In this document: piece after piece, positions 1 through 5,403 of the stretch
Layout of the letters: every line of letters starts with the position of its first letter
How positions within the stretch are numbered: position 1 is the first letter of the stretch
Assembly (NCBI GenBank): GCA_905480085.1
Contig: CAJQPD010000142.1
Span: 1 to 9,708 of the forward strand
DNA length: 9,708 bases
Direction of reading: 5' to 3'
Source of the DNA: an uncultured Acidimicrobiia bacterium
Lineage (GTDB): Bacteria; Actinomycetota; Acidimicrobiia; Spongiisociales; JAENVV01
Notes under the pieces: model-generated
Databases searched by the model: none
The model's input: only the letters and a program-made list of their open reading frames with translations
Told to the model about the DNA's origin: nothing
Translations under genes and position numbers: made by a program

Positions 1-873
1 GTCGTGGCGGCCGCCGACCTGGTGTTGTTCATCGGCACCGAAACCGGCGGGATGACCACGCACTTCTGGCAGGTCCCCGAGGTCGGTCGAAGGGCCATGC
101 AGATCGACATCGATCCCGAAGCCCTCGGTCGCAATTACCCCCTGGAAGTCGCCATCCAGGCCGACGCCAAGACAACCCTGGCGGCCATGATCGACCTGGC
201 TGACCCTTCGACGGCCAGTCGCAGAGCCGGTTGGATCACCGATGCCCGATCCCGAGTTGCCGCGTGGCGGACCGAATTCGAGCCACTCCTGACATCCGAC
301 CAAGCACCCATCCGCCCTGAGCGCCTTGCTTCAGAGCTGTCCAGCCTCATCCCCGATGATGGAATCTTCGTTGTCGACACCGGCCATGCCGGCATGTGGA
401 TGGGCGGCATGTACGACGTGCGGGCGGGACAGACATACATTCGCAGCGCCGGCCATCTCGGGTGGGCCTTCCCTGCCAGCCTCGGGGCCAAGTGTGCCGC
501 CCCAGATCGACCGGTGGTTTGTTTCACCGGCGATTCCGGATTCCTCTACCACATCGGCGATATCGAGACTGCCGTCCGTTCGAAGATCAATACCGTCACG
601 GTCGTAAACAACAACTCGTCGGGTAACCAGTCAAAACGCGGGTTCGACCGCGCCTACGGTGGCGAGCAGACCGATCAGGCCGGCGAACTCTGGAAGTTCA
701 CCGAACTGAACTTTGCCAAGATTGCCGAGGACATGGGAGCGATTGGCATACGAGTGGAACGGCCAGGCGACTTTGGCCCTGCTTTGGAGCGAGCGCTCGA
801 AATGGATCGGCCGGTCATCATCGACACGGTGACCGACATCGACGCCCTGGCCCCCCTCGCCGTCACCAAATAG
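1..873 (+). CDS. Thiamine diphosphate-dependent enzyme, acetolactate synthase-like (3' part, 5' end outside window)
   Basis: The reading frame is open from base 1, so the start and N-terminal PYR domain lie upstream; about 290 codons remain. What remains fits the central and C-terminal domains of the single-chain TPP enzyme family (acetolactate synthase, benzoylformate decarboxylase, oxalyl-CoA decarboxylase and relatives). Residues near 5-35 look like the end of the central domain (DLVLFIGTETGG). The C-terminal domain carries the TPP/Mg motif starting at bases 529-531 as GDSGF, followed about 25 residues later by a run of asparagines (VVNNNSSGNQ). The usual GDG is GDS here. The stretch HLGWAFPASLGAKCAAPDRP before it is typical of the family. 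It does not look like sulfoacetaldehyde acetyltransferase as I remember it. Substrate cannot be assigned. The TAG stop directly abuts the stop of the converging O-methyltransferase gene. Confidence 0.85.
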   Translation, partial: VVAAADLVLFIGTETGGMTTHFWQVPEVGRRAMQIDIDPEALGRNYPLEVAIQADAKTTLAAMIDLADPSTASRRAGWITDARSRVAAWRTEFEPLLTSDQAPIRPERLASELSSLIPDDGIFVVDTGHAGMWMGGMYDVRAGQTYIRSAGHLGWAFPASLGAKCAAPDRPVVCFTGDSGFLYHIGDIETAVRSKINTVTVVNNNSSGNQSKRGFDRAYGGEQTDQAGELWKFTELNFAKIAEDMGAIGIRVERPGDFGPALERALEMDRPVIIDTVTDIDALAPLAVTK

Positions 874-1515
874 CTACTTCTTGATCGCCAAAGTCAGCCC
901 ATCGGCGATGCCGATCATCTCGACGTCGAAGGCCCGATGGGCGACGAGCCACTGGTTGAAAGCCCGGATGGTGAGGGTGGACGCTGACGCATCGTCGGTG
1001 ATCACCTGGCGTCTCCACAACGTGTTGTCGACCATGACGACGCCGCCTTGGGGCACCTTGGGCGTTACTGCTTCGACATAGGCCTGCAAGTTTTCTTTGT
1101 CGGCGTCGATGAAGACCAGTTGAAAGGGCCCGTCGAGGCGGGCAATCGACTCGAGGGCGGGGCCGATAATGAGGTCGATCCGATCGGCAACCCCCGCCTC
1201 TGCCCAGGCCCGGCGAGCGATGGCGGTGAACTCATCGCTGATGTCGAGACAGGTCATCCGCCCACCATCGACCAGGGCGCCAGCCATGATCAGCGAGGAC
1301 AGGCCGGTGAAAGTACCGATCTCAAGGATTGCGTCTGGGCGAATGAGGCGGACCATGGCTCGTAAGAAGATCGCCTCGTCCGGCGTGATCTGCATGGAGC
1401 GCTCCGGCATGGCCTGGGTCTCGGCAATGATGCGACGCACGACCGGATGGACTGGCTCGGACGAGGCGAAGATGTAGTCCTGGAGTTCCTCGGGGAGCTC
1501 GATCGCATTGTCCAT
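874..1515 (-). CDS. Class I SAM-dependent O-methyltransferase (catechol/caffeoyl-CoA OMT-like family)
   Basis: A 213-residue protein, the usual length for the metal-dependent O-methyltransferase family (Methyltransf_3). SAM motif I is EIGTFTGLSS at about residues 65-74, followed by the acidic CLDIS at the end of the next strand (89-93). The FIDADKEN motif (about 135-142) supplies a likely metal-binding Asp137, and the MVDNTLW motif supplies Asp163 and Asn164. Known members transfer a methyl group to a hydroxyl of catechol-like or acyl-CoA-linked phenolic substrates; this one's substrate is unknown. I chose ATG at 1515 over longer upstream starts because AAGGAG lies 7 bases before it and the protein then begins where the family does. 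It is the last gene of the minus-strand operon, 4 bases after the beta-subunit stop, and the SD overlaps that stop codon. Its own TAG abuts the TAG of the converging TPP gene. Confidence 0.88.
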   Translation of the reverse strand: MDNAIELPEELQDYIFASSEPVHPVVRRIIAETQAMPERSMQITPDEAIFLRAMVRLIRPDAILEIGTFTGLSSLIMAGALVDGGRMTCLDISDEFTAIARRAWAEAGVADRIDLIIGPALESIARLDGPFQLVFIDADKENLQAYVEAVTPKVPQGGVVMVDNTLWRRQVITDDASASTLTIRAFNQWLVAHRAFDVEMIGIADGLTLAIKK

Positions 1516-1519
1516 CAGG

Positions 1520-2128
1520 TCACTCCTTGGTTGTCGCCCCGGGTTCTCCGGCGGCCAGGGCATCACTGAGCCGACGGATCCTCCCGGCGTGATCGCTGTG
1601 ATGCACTGCCGGAAGCTCATGGGTGTTGAGAACTGGCATCACCACAAAGTGGGGACCGGGTTCGTCAAGCAGGCGGGGAAGCTCCGACTGGAAGGTCTCG
1701 AGGTCAGCGATCCGTTCGACTTTGCCGTTTCCCGTAGCGCCGCCCCCCTGGATCCCTGCCCCGTTCGCCAATGTCACGAAGTCGACCCTGGCCGGCAAGG
1801 GCTGGCCACCGACCATTTCGTACGTTCGATTCTCAAGCAGCAACACGATCAGATTCTCCGGACCGTACTGGGCCATGGTCACCAGCGATCCGAGGCTCAT
1901 CAGCAGCCCACCATCGCCTTTGAGCACGATCACTTTTCGTTCGGGTCGAGCCAGGGCGAGTCCCATCCCAAAGTCCGAGGCGTGCCCCATCCCGAACGCC
2001 AGAAAATCAAAGTCGAGCGGATGGTCCGACACGAGAGGCCACTGCAAGGTCGCCGTCATCGTCATGACCACGATTTCGTCAGTCCGGGAGTCAGCCAACG
2101 CTCTGAAGACATCGAGCCGTTCCATCAT
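1520..2128 (-). CDS. TPP-binding beta subunit of a split 2-oxoacid decarboxylase (sulfopyruvate/phosphonopyruvate decarboxylase-like, ComE type)
   Basis: A 202-residue protein equal to only the C-terminal PP domain of a TPP enzyme. Residues 45-60 (FGMGHASDFGMGLALA) and the TPP/Mg motif GDGGLLMSLG at 71-80, closing with Asn100 in LLLENRTYE, match the beta chain of sulfopyruvate decarboxylase and the C-terminal half of phosphonopyruvate decarboxylase. The GGQP segment (107-110) after it is also typical. It needs the alpha partner, encoded just upstream, for the catalytic Glu. I chose ATG at 2128, which overlaps the alpha stop as ATGA and has GGAAG 8 bases upstream; a TTG 15 bases earlier would give MEVSTMM and is less likely. 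The stop is 4 bases before the O-methyltransferase start. Decarboxylation of a 2-oxoacid is the safe assignment; the exact substrate is inferred only from similarity. Confidence 0.87.
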   Translation of the reverse strand: MMERLDVFRALADSRTDEIVVMTMTATLQWPLVSDHPLDFDFLAFGMGHASDFGMGLALARPERKVIVLKGDGGLLMSLGSLVTMAQYGPENLIVLLLENRTYEMVGGQPLPARVDFVTLANGAGIQGGGATGNGKVERIADLETFQSELPRLLDEPGPHFVVMPVLNTHELPAVHHSDHAGRIRRLSDALAAGEPGATTKE

Positions 2129-2661
2129 GGTTGAAACTTCCAACCGGTTATGACCGCGGCCGGCTTCGAGGTGCGGTTGGCCCGCTCATCCATGCTGGCG
2201 ATAACACCGATATCGTCGTTCGACATGAGGTGTTCATAGGGGATCTGCCAGGCGTCGAGGATCGGCTCGGTGTAGGGATAGGCCGAATCCACCGGCTGCG
2301 TACCCTGGGAGGCCCCGGCGTAGCCGCGCCACCCGATCAGCATTTGCAGGGGAACTCTCGGCCCAATTCCACATCCTCGCAAGGCATCGCCCGCTTCCAT
2401 CAGCCCCGTGTTCTGAATGACGAGTAGCGGCTTGGCGCCACCCACCCATAGACCGGCGGCAATTGCGATACCTTCGCCTTCTCGACAGGGGGTGAGATAG
2501 GAAAGCCGTTCGTGGGCGGCGGCGGCTTCACAGAGCAGCCGACTCTCGCTGTCGGGGATGGCGATCACGTGGGTGAACCCGAGCCGAACGATCTCGTCGA
2601 TCGTAAGCCGGGCGCTCGCCCCGATCGGGGCGCGATCGGCGATCACGGCGGGATCGGCCAT
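2125..2661 (-). CDS. Alpha (PYR-domain) subunit of a split TPP 2-oxoacid decarboxylase (sulfopyruvate/phosphonopyruvate decarboxylase-like, ComD type)
   Basis: A 178-residue protein corresponding to the N-terminal PYR domain of TPP decarboxylases. The segment CREGEGIAIAAGL (59-71) contains Glu63, the expected residue that activates the aminopyrimidine of TPP. The following LLVIQNTGLMEAGDAL (79-94) is the hallmark of the sulfopyruvate/phosphonopyruvate decarboxylase alpha region. Together with the overlapping beta gene it forms one enzyme active site at the subunit interface. The start is ATG at 2661, which overlaps the stop of the upstream dehydrogenase as ATGA. No good Shine-Dalgarno precedes it, so translation is probably coupled. 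The N-terminus reads M-ADPAVI-ADRAPI, encoded by an imperfect 18-bp tandem repeat that also covers the end of the dehydrogenase gene. Family membership is well supported; sulfopyruvate as substrate is inference. Confidence 0.86.
   Translation of the reverse strand: MADPAVIADRAPIGASARLTIDEIVRLGFTHVIAIPDSESRLLCEAAAAHERLSYLTPCREGEGIAIAAGLWVGGAKPLLVIQNTGLMEAGDALRGCGIGPRVPLQMLIGWRGYAGASQGTQPVDSAYPYTEPILDAWQIPYEHLMSNDDIGVIASMDERANRTSKPAAVITGWKFQP
2129..2145 (-). promoter_or_regulatory. Hairpin covering the Shine-Dalgarno of the beta-subunit gene
   Basis: The 17 bases just before the ATG at 2128 read GGTTGGAAGTTTCAACC on the minus strand. GGTTG pairs with CAACC, and a G-T plus an A-T pair inside extend this to 7 bp around a 3-base loop. 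The GGAAG ribosome binding site lies within the stem and loop, so it would be masked until a ribosome finishing the alpha gene opens the structure. Confidence 0.4.
2617..2632. repeat. Perfect 16-bp GC-rich palindrome inside the alpha-subunit gene
   Basis: CGCCCCGATCGGGGCG is its own reverse complement. It lies 29 to 45 bases into the alpha-subunit coding region. In RNA it would form a 6-bp all-GC stem with a GATC loop close to the start codon, which could slow initiation or elongation. It may also be a by-product of the many GATCGG words in this genome. Confidence 0.6.
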
Positions 2662-2676
2662 CACGGGGTAATCGGC
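2635..2676. repeat. Imperfect 18-bp tandem repeat (2.3 copies) at the Ldh2/alpha-subunit junction
   Basis: Units at 2635-2652 and 2653-2670 agree at 14 of 18 positions (both contain ATCGGC and ATCACGG), and a third ATCGGC follows at 2671. The array encodes the repeated ADPAVI/ADRAPI hexapeptides at the alpha N-terminus and the last residues of the dehydrogenase, across their ATGA overlap. Confidence 0.6.
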
Positions 2677-3758
2677 TCGACGCCGAGCTGATCCGCCCAT
2701 TGCTTGAGGTTGGCCAGCACGGGTGGCGTGATCGGGATCCCCTCTACCCGGTTGGCGGCTTCGGCCATCGCCTCGGGTTCGCCAGGAATGAAGATGCGGT
2801 CATGACCGGGCGCCTTGGCGGAGTCGCGAATGAGACTGAAAGTCGCTTCCATCTCTGCGGCAATTTCTTGCGGTTGTCGAAACCCGGCGAGCTTGATGGC
2901 ACCCATGAAATGGCCCATGGCGGGCGACTGGTGCCCGTCAGCACCCGCCAGGCGATCAGCCAGTGGACTGCCGGGTAGCGCCCCGCACAGAAGCTCGGCC
3001 AATAGCGAAAGCCCATAACCCTTATGTCCGCCGGTTTCTACGCCTTCCCCACCGAGCGGCAGGAGCGGAGCCGCGTAATCAAGTACACCGTTCGAATCTA
3101 GTTGCGGGGTCGGGGCCGCTGATGCGGTCCACCCGGGAGGGACCGGGCGGTCTTCTCGTAGGGCAGTTTCGATCTTGCCAACCGCCACGGCGGTAGTCGC
3201 CATGTCGAGGTAGAAATCGGTTCCATCTCCCGCCCCCGGCATGGTGATGCTGATCGGGTTCGTTCCGAGAATCGACTCGACTCCAAATGTCGGAGCCGCC
3301 CGCCTTCCCCCGCTTGAGATGCTGATACCAATACACCCTTGCTGCATGGCCTTTTGCGCCCAGTAGCCTGCGAAGCCGAAGTGGCTCGAGTTGCCGACGG
3401 CTACAAAGCCTGAGCCGTATTCACTCGCCATCGTGAGGGCTTCGTCCATGGCGCGGTTGGCAGCCACAATTCCTATGGCGTTGTCGGCGTCGAGCACTCC
3501 GGTAGTAGGCGAATTGGAAGCGTATGAAAAGGTCGGTCGCGTGTTGATGGTGCCGCGGGTGAGGCGTACGAGGAAGTAGCTGACTCTGGCAACCCCATGG
3601 CTGCGGATCCCCCGAAGGTCGGCACTGGCCAGAACGTCCGCCACCAGGTCGGCATCGGCAGGCGGCACGTCGACGGCTTCAAGCAGTCGCCGTACCAACG
3701 CCTTGGCGTCGGCAGGAGAAACCCGGATGGTTCCCGCCGGGGGCGCCGCTTCAACCAA
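2661..3758 (-). CDS. Type-2 malate/L-lactate dehydrogenase family oxidoreductase (Ldh2; ComC sulfolactate dehydrogenase-like)
   Basis: About 365 residues, normal length for the Ldh2 family of NAD(P)-dependent 2-hydroxyacid dehydrogenases (malate, sulfolactate, ureidoglycolate and related enzymes), which do not use a Rossmann fold. Visible landmarks in order: LRGIRSHGVARV (48-59), NSSHFGFAGYWA (123-134, with the likely catalytic His126), ILGTNPIS (163-170), LDMATT (184-189) and GGHKGYGLSLL (243-253). It sits directly upstream of the split TPP decarboxylase, so the natural inference is oxidation of a 2-hydroxyacid to the 2-oxoacid that the decarboxylase then uses. The start is uncertain. TTG at 3758 is the only start-type codon at the right place in this frame and has a weak SD. 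An ATG at 3774 with a better SD (GGAG) and an ATGA overlap with the preceding gene is out of frame and stops after seven codons. Confidence 0.9.
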   Translation of the reverse strand: MVEAAPPAGTIRVSPADAKALVRRLLEAVDVPPADADLVADVLASADLRGIRSHGVARVSYFLVRLTRGTINTRPTFSYASNSPTTGVLDADNAIGIVAANRAMDEALTMASEYGSGFVAVGNSSHFGFAGYWAQKAMQQGCIGISISSGGRRAAPTFGVESILGTNPISITMPGAGDGTDFYLDMATTAVAVGKIETALREDRPVPPGWTASAAPTPQLDSNGVLDYAAPLLPLGGEGVETGGHKGYGLSLLAELLCGALPGSPLADRLAGADGHQSPAMGHFMGAIKLAGFRQPQEIAAEMEATFSLIRDSAKAPGHDRIFIPGEPEAMAEAANRVEGIPITPPVLANLKQWADQLGVEPITP

Positions 3759-3774
3759 GTGGTGCGCCTGTCAT
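3751..3774 (-). other. Seven-codon out-of-frame mini-ORF at the Ldh2 gene start (possible frameshift or leader)
   Basis: On the minus strand an ATG (3774-3772) overlaps the TGA of the preceding gene as ATGA, the coupling pattern used elsewhere in this operon. GGAG lies 5 bases upstream of it. It reads M-T-G-A-P-L-G and stops at TGA (3753-3751), one frame away from the dehydrogenase. Removing a single T in the TT at the CCACTTGG site would join it to the dehydrogenase frame as MTGAPLVEAAPPAG. It is therefore either a tiny coupled leader, an error in the sequence, or a real start mutation with TTG at 3758 now in use. Confidence 0.5.
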
Positions 3775-4568
3775 GGCGTCTCCGGCGGAAGGGAAACCAG
3801 CGCCGCGTAGAGAGAGTCTTGATCGACGGTCGCAAAGGCCGACACCACGCCGACGTTGGTTTCGTCTTCGATGGTTTGACGCAACTTGAGACCGGCCGCA
3901 GTCACTGTCCCGTCGGCGACCAGACCGCGCTCCTCCAGGCGATCGGTCATGACTACCGGCGCCTGAGTCTCACTTCCACCCCAGGCGGCCGTCAGCATCT
4001 CGATCTCAGCCGGGGTTAGGTCGTACCTCTTCCACGCTTCGACGTGAGCTTCATTGCGGAGAAGACGCAATCCGGACAACCGATAGTGGAATCGGTGAAA
4101 CAGGTCGTCAGGTTTTGGGCCGGATATGGCGGCCTGCGCCAGGCCGTACCGCTCAGGACTCGCTTCAAGAATCCGGCGCACGGGTCCGGCGGCCGCTTCA
4201 ACCGTGTCTCGATGATCAATCCAAAAGTAACGCGCCGAGTTTCGGACCGCGGTGTTCAACTCCCCCAGGATCGGCTGCACTCGATCTGTCGGACGCAAGC
4301 GGTCCCCGTCCTTCGAAAAGAAGCCACCGTCGACCATGTCCTCGATAAACGCTTTGAGAACCTCGGGTGGCCGATAGAGGTAACGCCGGAGCACGAACTC
4401 TTCGGTCAGAACGTCCACGAACGGCACCAGGTTATTCAGCGTGCCGAAGGCGCCAGGGTCCATCCCCGCCTTCTCCAGGATCGCCAGATCCACCTCGTGG
4501 TCGCGGGCACGAAAGTTCACCGCCCACACCAGTCGGTCAATTTCGGGGGCGAGCGCAGCAGGGTTCAT
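3771..4568 (-). CDS. Unrecognised protein with two winged-helix-like segments (possibly SCO6745-like)
   Basis: A 265-residue soluble protein with no signal peptide or membrane segment. I do not recognise it firmly. Two stretches look like winged helix-turn-helix units. Residues about 52-100 (PPEVLKAFIEDMVDGGFF, then a DGDRL wing) and about 183-232 (LTPAEIEMLTAAW, then LEERGLVADG and TVTAAGLKLRQ) both end in a 'G-hydrophobic, turn, R/T hairpin' pattern. The C-terminal pattern TAAGLKLRQTIEDETN and the RNEAHVEAW segment (171-179) recall the actinobacterial SCO6745/helix-turn-helix group, from memory only. ATG at 4568 is chosen because a TATACT -10 lies 7 bases upstream and no Shine-Dalgarno is present, which suggests a leaderless mRNA; a longer frame to 4616 would run back through this promoter. 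It is the first gene of the operon, so it could be the local regulator or an accessory protein of the pathway. Confidence 0.75.
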   Translation of the reverse strand: MNPAALAPEIDRLVWAVNFRARDHEVDLAILEKAGMDPGAFGTLNNLVPFVDVLTEEFVLRRYLYRPPEVLKAFIEDMVDGGFFSKDGDRLRPTDRVQPILGELNTAVRNSARYFWIDHRDTVEAAAGPVRRILEASPERYGLAQAAISGPKPDDLFHRFHYRLSGLRLLRNEAHVEAWKRYDLTPAEIEMLTAAWGGSETQAPVVMTDRLEERGLVADGTVTAAGLKLRQTIEDETNVGVVSAFATVDQDSLYAALVSLPPETP

Positions 4569-4582
4569 ATTGTGCAGTATAT
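4567..4582. promoter_or_regulatory. Imperfect 16-bp palindrome over the divergent promoters (ATAT-N2-TGCA-N2-ATAT)
   Basis: The dyad ATATtgTGCAgtATAT has 6 of 8 pairs matching and is centred on TGCA. It covers both predicted -10 boxes and the start codon of the minus-strand gene. A dimeric repressor bound here would shut both directions. The binding protein is unknown; AT-rich -10 elements alone can produce such symmetry by chance. Confidence 0.3.
4576..4581 (-). promoter_or_regulatory. Predicted -10 box (TATACT) for a leaderless transcript of the minus-strand operon
   Basis: On the minus strand TATACT is followed by 7 bases and then the ATG at 4568. Transcription would thus start at or next to the A of the ATG, and no Shine-Dalgarno is visible upstream. 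This is the arrangement of leaderless genes that are common in actinobacteria. I see no convincing -35 box (about 17 bases upstream the minus strand reads CATCCT). Confidence 0.5.
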
Positions 4583-4583
4583 T
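4578..4583 (+). promoter_or_regulatory. Predicted -10 box (TATATT) for the SDR gene
   Basis: TATATT on the plus strand differs from the consensus at one position and would start an mRNA near 4590, giving a leader of about 50 bases before the SDR start at 4640. It overlaps the opposing TATACT by four bases, so polymerase could not occupy both at once. There is no recognisable -35 box 16-18 bases upstream. Confidence 0.35.
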
Positions 4584-4639
4584 TGGCGATCGGCCGGGAG
4601 GATGGTCACACGACATCGGGACAGTCGACGGGAGACATT

Positions 4640-5392
4640 TTGAGCAACATCAACTGGGATTTTTCGGGCAGGGTGGTAGTGGTCACCGGTTCAGCAATAG
4701 GAATGGGCGCCGATGCCGTAGCCAGATTCCGCCGGGCCGGAGCCACCGTATACGGTCTCGACATCGATCAGGAACGCGGCTCCCAGGTAGCCATGGACAC
4801 CGACACGACGTTCATCGCCTGCGACATCACCAATCGAGCCGCGGTGGGAACAACGTTCGATCGGATAGCTGCCGAATCTGGCAAGCTCGACATCCTCATC
4901 AACAATGCCGGCGGTTTCTGGGAACAATTGACGGTCGAAGAAACCAGCGAAGGGGAATGGAACAAGGTCATCGATCTGAACCTCAAAGCCGTGTTCTTGT
5001 GTGCGCAACGAGCGATCCCCCTTCTTCGGCTGTCGTCGAGCGGCAGAATCATCACGATCGGATCCCTGGCCGGCCAGACCACGATGTATCGATCGTCGCC
5101 TCCCTATGCCGCAGCCAAAGCCGGGGTCATGGCGCTCAGCCGGAACCTCGCCTATGAGTTGGCCGCCGACGGTATCACATCGAATGTCATCGCCCCGAGT
5201 GCGGTACTCACCGATCGAATCCTCAAAGTTCGCGGGCCCGAAGAGCGTGCCGCCACCCAGAAAACCATCCCGCTCGGCCGCTATGGCGAAGTCGATGACA
5301 TCGTCCAGTGGATGATGTTCCTCGCCTCTGACGAGTCTGCCTACATGACCGGCCAGACCATCACGGTCAACGGCGGCCGGTTCATGATCTGA
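4640..5392 (+). CDS. SDR family NAD(P)-dependent oxidoreductase
   Basis: A 250-residue classical short-chain dehydrogenase/reductase. Landmarks: cofactor motif TGSAIGMG (16-23, a variant of TGxxxGIG), NNAG at 88-91, the structural Asn113 in LNLKAVF, catalytic Ser142 in IGSLAG, the YxxxK pair Tyr156 and Lys160, and the C-terminal ITVNGG. Asp41 and Asp43 after the second strand favour NAD over NADP. Such enzymes interconvert alcohols and ketones; the substrate is not predictable. I chose TTG at 4640 (MSNINWDFSG), since GGGAG lies 5 bases upstream and the protein then starts just before the Rossmann fold. The open frame extends far upstream but overlaps the divergent gene, so those starts are not credible. 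The gene is divergent from the decarboxylase operon and converges, with 4 bases between stops, on the aldehyde dehydrogenase gene. Confidence 0.9.
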   Translation: MSNINWDFSGRVVVVTGSAIGMGADAVARFRRAGATVYGLDIDQERGSQVAMDTDTTFIACDITNRAAVGTTFDRIAAESGKLDILINNAGGFWEQLTVEETSEGEWNKVIDLNLKAVFLCAQRAIPLLRLSSSGRIITIGSLAGQTTMYRSSPPYAAAKAGVMALSRNLAYELAADGITSNVIAPSAVLTDRILKVRGPEERAATQKTIPLGRYGEVDDIVQWMMFLASDESAYMTGQTITVNGGRFMI

Positions 5393-5403
5393 GCCGCTAG
5401 ATC
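5386..5403. terminator. Small inverted repeat spanning two convergent stop codons (weak bidirectional terminator candidate)
   Basis: GATCT and AGATC flank the two stops, and AG/CT pairs inside give a stem of about 7 bp with a bulged G and a CCG loop. It sits exactly where the SDR gene and the aldehyde dehydrogenase gene meet. No T-run follows on either side and the stem is weak, so intrinsic termination is doubtful. Confidence 0.2.

Noticed and set aside
1..873. Sulfoacetaldehyde acetyltransferase (Xsc) as identity of the first TPP gene
   Set aside because: It would fit the sulfonate idea, but the motif region (GDSGFLYHIGDIETAVR, NNNSSGNQ) does not match the Xsc pattern I remember, so only the broad family is claimed.
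1508..2134. 208-codon open frame on the plus strand opposite the beta-subunit gene
   Set aside because: No family resemblance, composition rich in His/Arg/Pro as expected for an antisense frame of a GC-rich gene, and it fully overlaps a well-supported TPP subunit.
4367..4639. Long upstream extension of the SDR reading frame
   Set aside because: It overlaps the divergent gene and its promoter, has no conserved content, and the TTG at 4640 has a good SD and a family-typical N-terminus.
4569..4639. Riboswitch or structured RNA in the 71-bp divergent gaps (also 8773-8843)
   Set aside because: Both gaps are too short and show only promoter-like elements and short dyads, with no conserved riboswitch core visible.
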